NCBI GenBank assembly: GCA_013397795.1
Contig: VZTJ01005904.1
Coordinates: 246,164-310,163 of the forward strand
Direction: 5' to 3'
From: Orthonyx spaldingii
Lineage: Eukaryota; Chordata; Aves; Passeriformes; Orthonychidae
Length of the DNA: 64,000 nt
Below the pieces are notes generated by a model. The model was not told where the DNA came from. It saw only the letters and a list, made by a program, of their open reading frames with translations, and did no database searches. Made by a program: the position numbers and the translations under genes. Below, one piece after another: positions 62,501-64,000 of this stretch (the first letter of the stretch is position 1; each line of letters begins with the position of its first letter).

Positions 62501-63752
62501 GAAATATTAAACAAGTCAGAATTAAAAATTCCTAGTATCAAATAAAAATCTCAAATTAGATGTGATTTTCAAAGTGTACAATTCTACAGTGAATTTTTTA
62601 TTTCCCATGTAACACAGAATATACTACACAGACACACAGAGTTTATATCTTTTCATTACCATTTCATTACTATTAAACCAGAAGAGAATTTCTGATTTCA
62701 GACTTACCCCAACACAGATTTTCCAGTTTCATCAGGTTTACGAACAGTAAACGGACTTGGATCAATTCCCACATTCTTAGGCATAAAATCTCTGCCAGAC
62801 AGAAAGGAAAAAGTCTTCATGAAAAAAGTTCAACACATAAAATTTTTAAATTTTCTGGGAGAACCACCTCTAAGATCTATCTGTGAATTAAAAAAAAAAA
62901 AATCATAAAAAGAGATATCAAGTTCTAACTTTATCATTACAAGTTGACGTATATATAACCTAGATATTTAAAAAGCTTTCAGTTCCTTTATTTAGTCCCA
63001 TAAAACAACTGAAAGTACCACCACTTGCCAAAGATGCTAAAACAATGTGCTCCATTCCTGTGCTGAAGAAGCCCTCTAACTCAGGGCTTCATACATTGTT
63101 TTCAAAATGCTGCCAACATTCAAATTGGGTCACACAGCTACATGAAACATAATCTGTCTGGAAATCTTTAGCCAAACCACAATTCAGATTATGCTCAGAA
63201 TATCCAACTGAGTGCTGCCAACAAAAAAATCCCAAAATATCTGGCCAGCTATGAGAACCAGATGAACTGAAGAAAACAACTGCAAAACGAGAGCAGAACA
63301 ACGAGAAAACAATTGTGCTAAAAGCAGCCTCTGCAATCTGAGTCAACAGAGAAAAGTTAATCTCTCAGCCCTCAAGTGTCCAGACATTAGGCACTCCATA
63401 ATGAAAAATAATTGGAAATCTAATTGCTATTTTAATGGACTTTTTTTTAAGAGTAATATTTCCATGTAGCAATGTGATTTAGTTTCAAAAACTTTGCTAA
63501 ATTTGAAATTACACATATTTAACCAAATAAATCAAATGCATATTTAATTCACACCGAATTAACTTCCAGTCAAGGATTTAGAGCCACAAAACATCCCAAT
63601 ATACCGTGTAGAATTGGTCATTGCCAAGCAGAAGGTCTCATCAAAACTGCTCAACTCATATGGCCTAAAAAATTCATTATGGATATCAATTTCCTCTTCA
63701 TATTTGTGGAATTTCTTCACTGTTAACTTGCGTCTGTTTTCAGCACATGTTA
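47364..63752 (-). CDS. FIG4: FIG4 phosphoinositide 5-phosphatase, C-terminal part (six exons)
   Basis: FIG4 (SAC3) is a Sac-family phosphatase that removes the 5-phosphate of PI(3,5)P2. It works in a complex with PIKfyve and the scaffold VAC14 on late endosomes and lysosomes; loss in humans causes Charcot-Marie-Tooth disease 4J. Six minus-strand exons are visible: 63752-63605, 62791-62708, 59973-59778, 57290-57208, 53180-53091 and 47541-47364. All have AG/GT borders and mutually consistent phases. They give the last ~259 residues (human protein 907 aa). The Sac catalytic domain with its CX5R motif is upstream, outside the window. Visible landmarks are ENRRKL and NEFFRPYELSSFDETFCLAM in the first exon, a PPPPSEE stretch followed by an acidic serine-rich segment in the third, and the conserved end MYREYIRNRY. 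The gene is truncated only by the window edge. Introns run 0.8-5.5 kb. Confidence 0.97.
49894..50328 (+). mobile_element. CR1 LINE 3' end, relatively well preserved
   Basis: Sense-strand CR1: 'gaagatgatcagagggctgg', 'ctcctatgaagacaggatga', 'ttcagtctggacaagagagg', 'agaccttatagcactttcca', 'ggctttaaactgaaggaagg' and 'tttactgtgagggcagcgag', then the 3' end 'ggttggaactagatggtctt' and 'ccttccaacctaaaccattc'. About 435 bp of 3' sequence remain and the 5' end is truncated. Divergence from the usual consensus looks lower than for the other CR1 copies here. It lies antisense in the last FIG4 intron. Confidence 0.95.
52909..52937 (-). promoter_or_regulatory. G-quadruplex motif in FIG4 last intron
   Basis: In gene sense the runs are G4-(6 nt)-G3-TTT-G3-TTTTTT-G4, within a G/T-rich tract about 155 nt downstream of the preceding exon's donor site. 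The motif fits the canonical pattern with loops up to six bases. A splicing or transcriptional role is only a possibility. Confidence 0.4.
53091..53180 (-). CDS. FIG4: FIG4 penultimate coding exon
   Basis: 90-nt exon between acceptor TTTTCACAG and donor GTAAGT. With the split Arg codon it encodes RFVQLGQSQHKQDKGSQQ and continues to KVIN plus a split Leu. This agrees with the human segment FVQLGQSQHKQD, while the cysteine-containing part after it is more variable. Confidence 0.95.
54425..54482 (+). mobile_element. Possible short CR1 3' tail
   Basis: The stretch 'tgtcccttccaacctccaat' followed by 'ctgtgcttccgtgatttctg' resembles the last ~50 bp of a sense CR1 element. The fragment is too short and diverged for a firm call. 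Confidence 0.35.
55687..55732. repeat. 23-bp tandem duplication
   Basis: The unit AAACATCATTAATTC(TA/GG)CATTCT is present twice in direct succession, differing at two positions, inside a FIG4 intron. Confidence 0.8.
57208..57290 (-). CDS. FIG4: FIG4 coding exon (third from the end)
   Basis: 83-nt exon between acceptor GTTCCAG and donor GTGAGA. It encodes NVVQSTKDVYGVNLSDIPSE and DDLAIYA plus a split Arg. This matches the human pattern NVVQPMKELYGINLSDSLSE with conservative changes. Confidence 0.95.
57291..59777 (-). other. FIG4: FIG4 intron (2.5 kb)
   Basis: AT-rich intron with no recognisable repeat or gene. Confidence 0.85.
59778..59973 (-). CDS. FIG4: FIG4 coding exon (fourth from the end)
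   Basis: 196-nt exon between acceptor CCTATTAG and donor GTAAGA; it ends on a complete codon. It encodes NKNNREETVLQRKTAASA, then [20 protein letters not shown] and a further acidic, Ser/Thr-containing stretch to KITE. Near identity to the human [20 protein letters not shown] segment is what first identifies the gene. The segment is low-complexity and probably disordered. Confidence 0.97.
60704..60735. repeat. Short tandem duplication (14/18 bp)
   Basis: TTAATGAATAGACA at 60,704-60,717 is followed directly by a copy with an extra ATGA at 60,718-60,735. Confidence 0.75.
62044..62079. repeat. 18-bp tandem duplication
   Basis: AGGTTTCCTTAATATTAG is followed directly by a copy with one changed base (17 of 18 identical), inside a FIG4 intron. 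Confidence 0.85.
62708..62791 (-). CDS. FIG4: FIG4 coding exon (fifth from the end)
   Basis: 84-nt exon between acceptor TGGCAG and donor GTAAGT. It encodes DFMPKNVGIDPSPFTVRKPD and ETGKSVL plus a split Gly. This is one of the most conserved FIG4 C-terminal segments. Confidence 0.96.
62792..63604 (-). other. FIG4: FIG4 intron (0.8 kb)
   Basis: Short AT-rich intron. Its donor GTATAT is weaker than consensus, while the acceptor TGTCTGGCAG is good. Confidence 0.85.
63605..63752 (-). CDS. FIG4: FIG4 coding exon (sixth from the end)
   Basis: 148-nt exon after the strong acceptor TTTTTTTTTCCCCTCAG. It starts inside a codon and encodes TCAENRRKLTVKKFHKYEEE, then IDIHNEFFRPYELSSFDETF and CLAMTNST plus a split Arg. 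The preceding exons, including the Sac domain, are beyond the window. Confidence 0.96.
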
Positions 63753-64000
63753 CTGAGGGGAAAAAAAAACCTTTTTACTAGCAATTAGCAACTCCTGCAA
63801 AAATCTAAACAAACAGTGGCCTGGTCACCTAGTCACCAGGCAATATTTCCTACAGTCATATCCCCTCTGAGACAAGGAAATATGACATGAAGAAGAAGCA
63901 TTGCACATCTTTAATAAATATGCATTATCAACCACCATAACTCAATTTCACTTCATGATGACAATTTCTAATAAAACTTGCTCCACAGTACCCCAGAGAA
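63753..64000 (-). other. FIG4: FIG4 intron, partial, at window edge
   Basis: Intronic sequence upstream of the exon at 63,605-63,752. No further exon is seen before the edge. Confidence 0.8.

Larger units (their letters stand above)
59974..62707 (-). other. FIG4: FIG4 intron (2.7 kb)
   Basis: AT-rich intron. Two small direct duplications are present: an 18-bp tandem at 62,044 and a 14/18-bp pair at 60,704. No other gene is seen. Confidence 0.85.

Noticed and set aside
1..64000. Search for CRISPR arrays, operons, tRNA or rRNA genes, phage or plasmid features
   Set aside because: None is present; this is vertebrate nuclear sequence with spliced genes and LINEs.

Overview
The window is vertebrate nuclear DNA, almost certainly from a bird. 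The evidence is CR1 LINE fragments with typical avian 3' ends, one degenerate LTR-like element of a type I associate with avian endogenous retroviruses, short introns, and the gene pair FIG4-GPR6, which are neighbours on the same strand in amniotes (human 6q21). I cannot name the species.

Only two protein-coding genes can be supported, both on the minus strand. At the right (47,364-63,752 for coding sequence) lie the last six coding exons of FIG4. They encode the C-terminal ~259 residues of the Sac-family phosphoinositide phosphatase; all intron phases agree and the natural stop codon is present. The catalytic Sac domain is beyond the right edge. At 20,983-21,951 lies GPR6, a single-exon, constitutively active Gs-coupled orphan receptor. 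It is complete except for the first base of its likely start codon, which falls in a 22-base assembly gap. GPR6 sits in a CpG island, and its predicted 3' UTR holds a G-quadruplex motif beside GU repeats.

Layout: 1-20.5 kb is non-coding DNA downstream of GPR6, with two CR1 fragments, an isolated small CpG-rich block at ~5.9-6.2 kb, and an 18-bp perfect palindrome of homeodomain-type sites near 8.9 kb. 20.5-22.4 kb is the GPR6 locus. 22.5-47 kb is the intergenic region between FIG4 and GPR6, with two old CR1 fragments just upstream of GPR6, an LTR-like element at ~36.7-37.3 kb, two simple repeats and an unexplained 42-bp direct repeat pair near 43.4 and 44.4 kb. 47-64 kb is FIG4, AT-rich, with a well-preserved antisense CR1 copy in its last intron.

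The two genes share no pathway. FIG4 acts with PIKfyve and VAC14 on endolysosomal PI(3,5)P2; GPR6 raises cAMP in neurons. Their adjacency is ancestral synteny. I found no CRISPR array, operon, tRNA, rRNA or new gene system. The most useful observations concern the gap-split GPR6 start codon, candidate regulatory elements, and the unclassified repeat pair.
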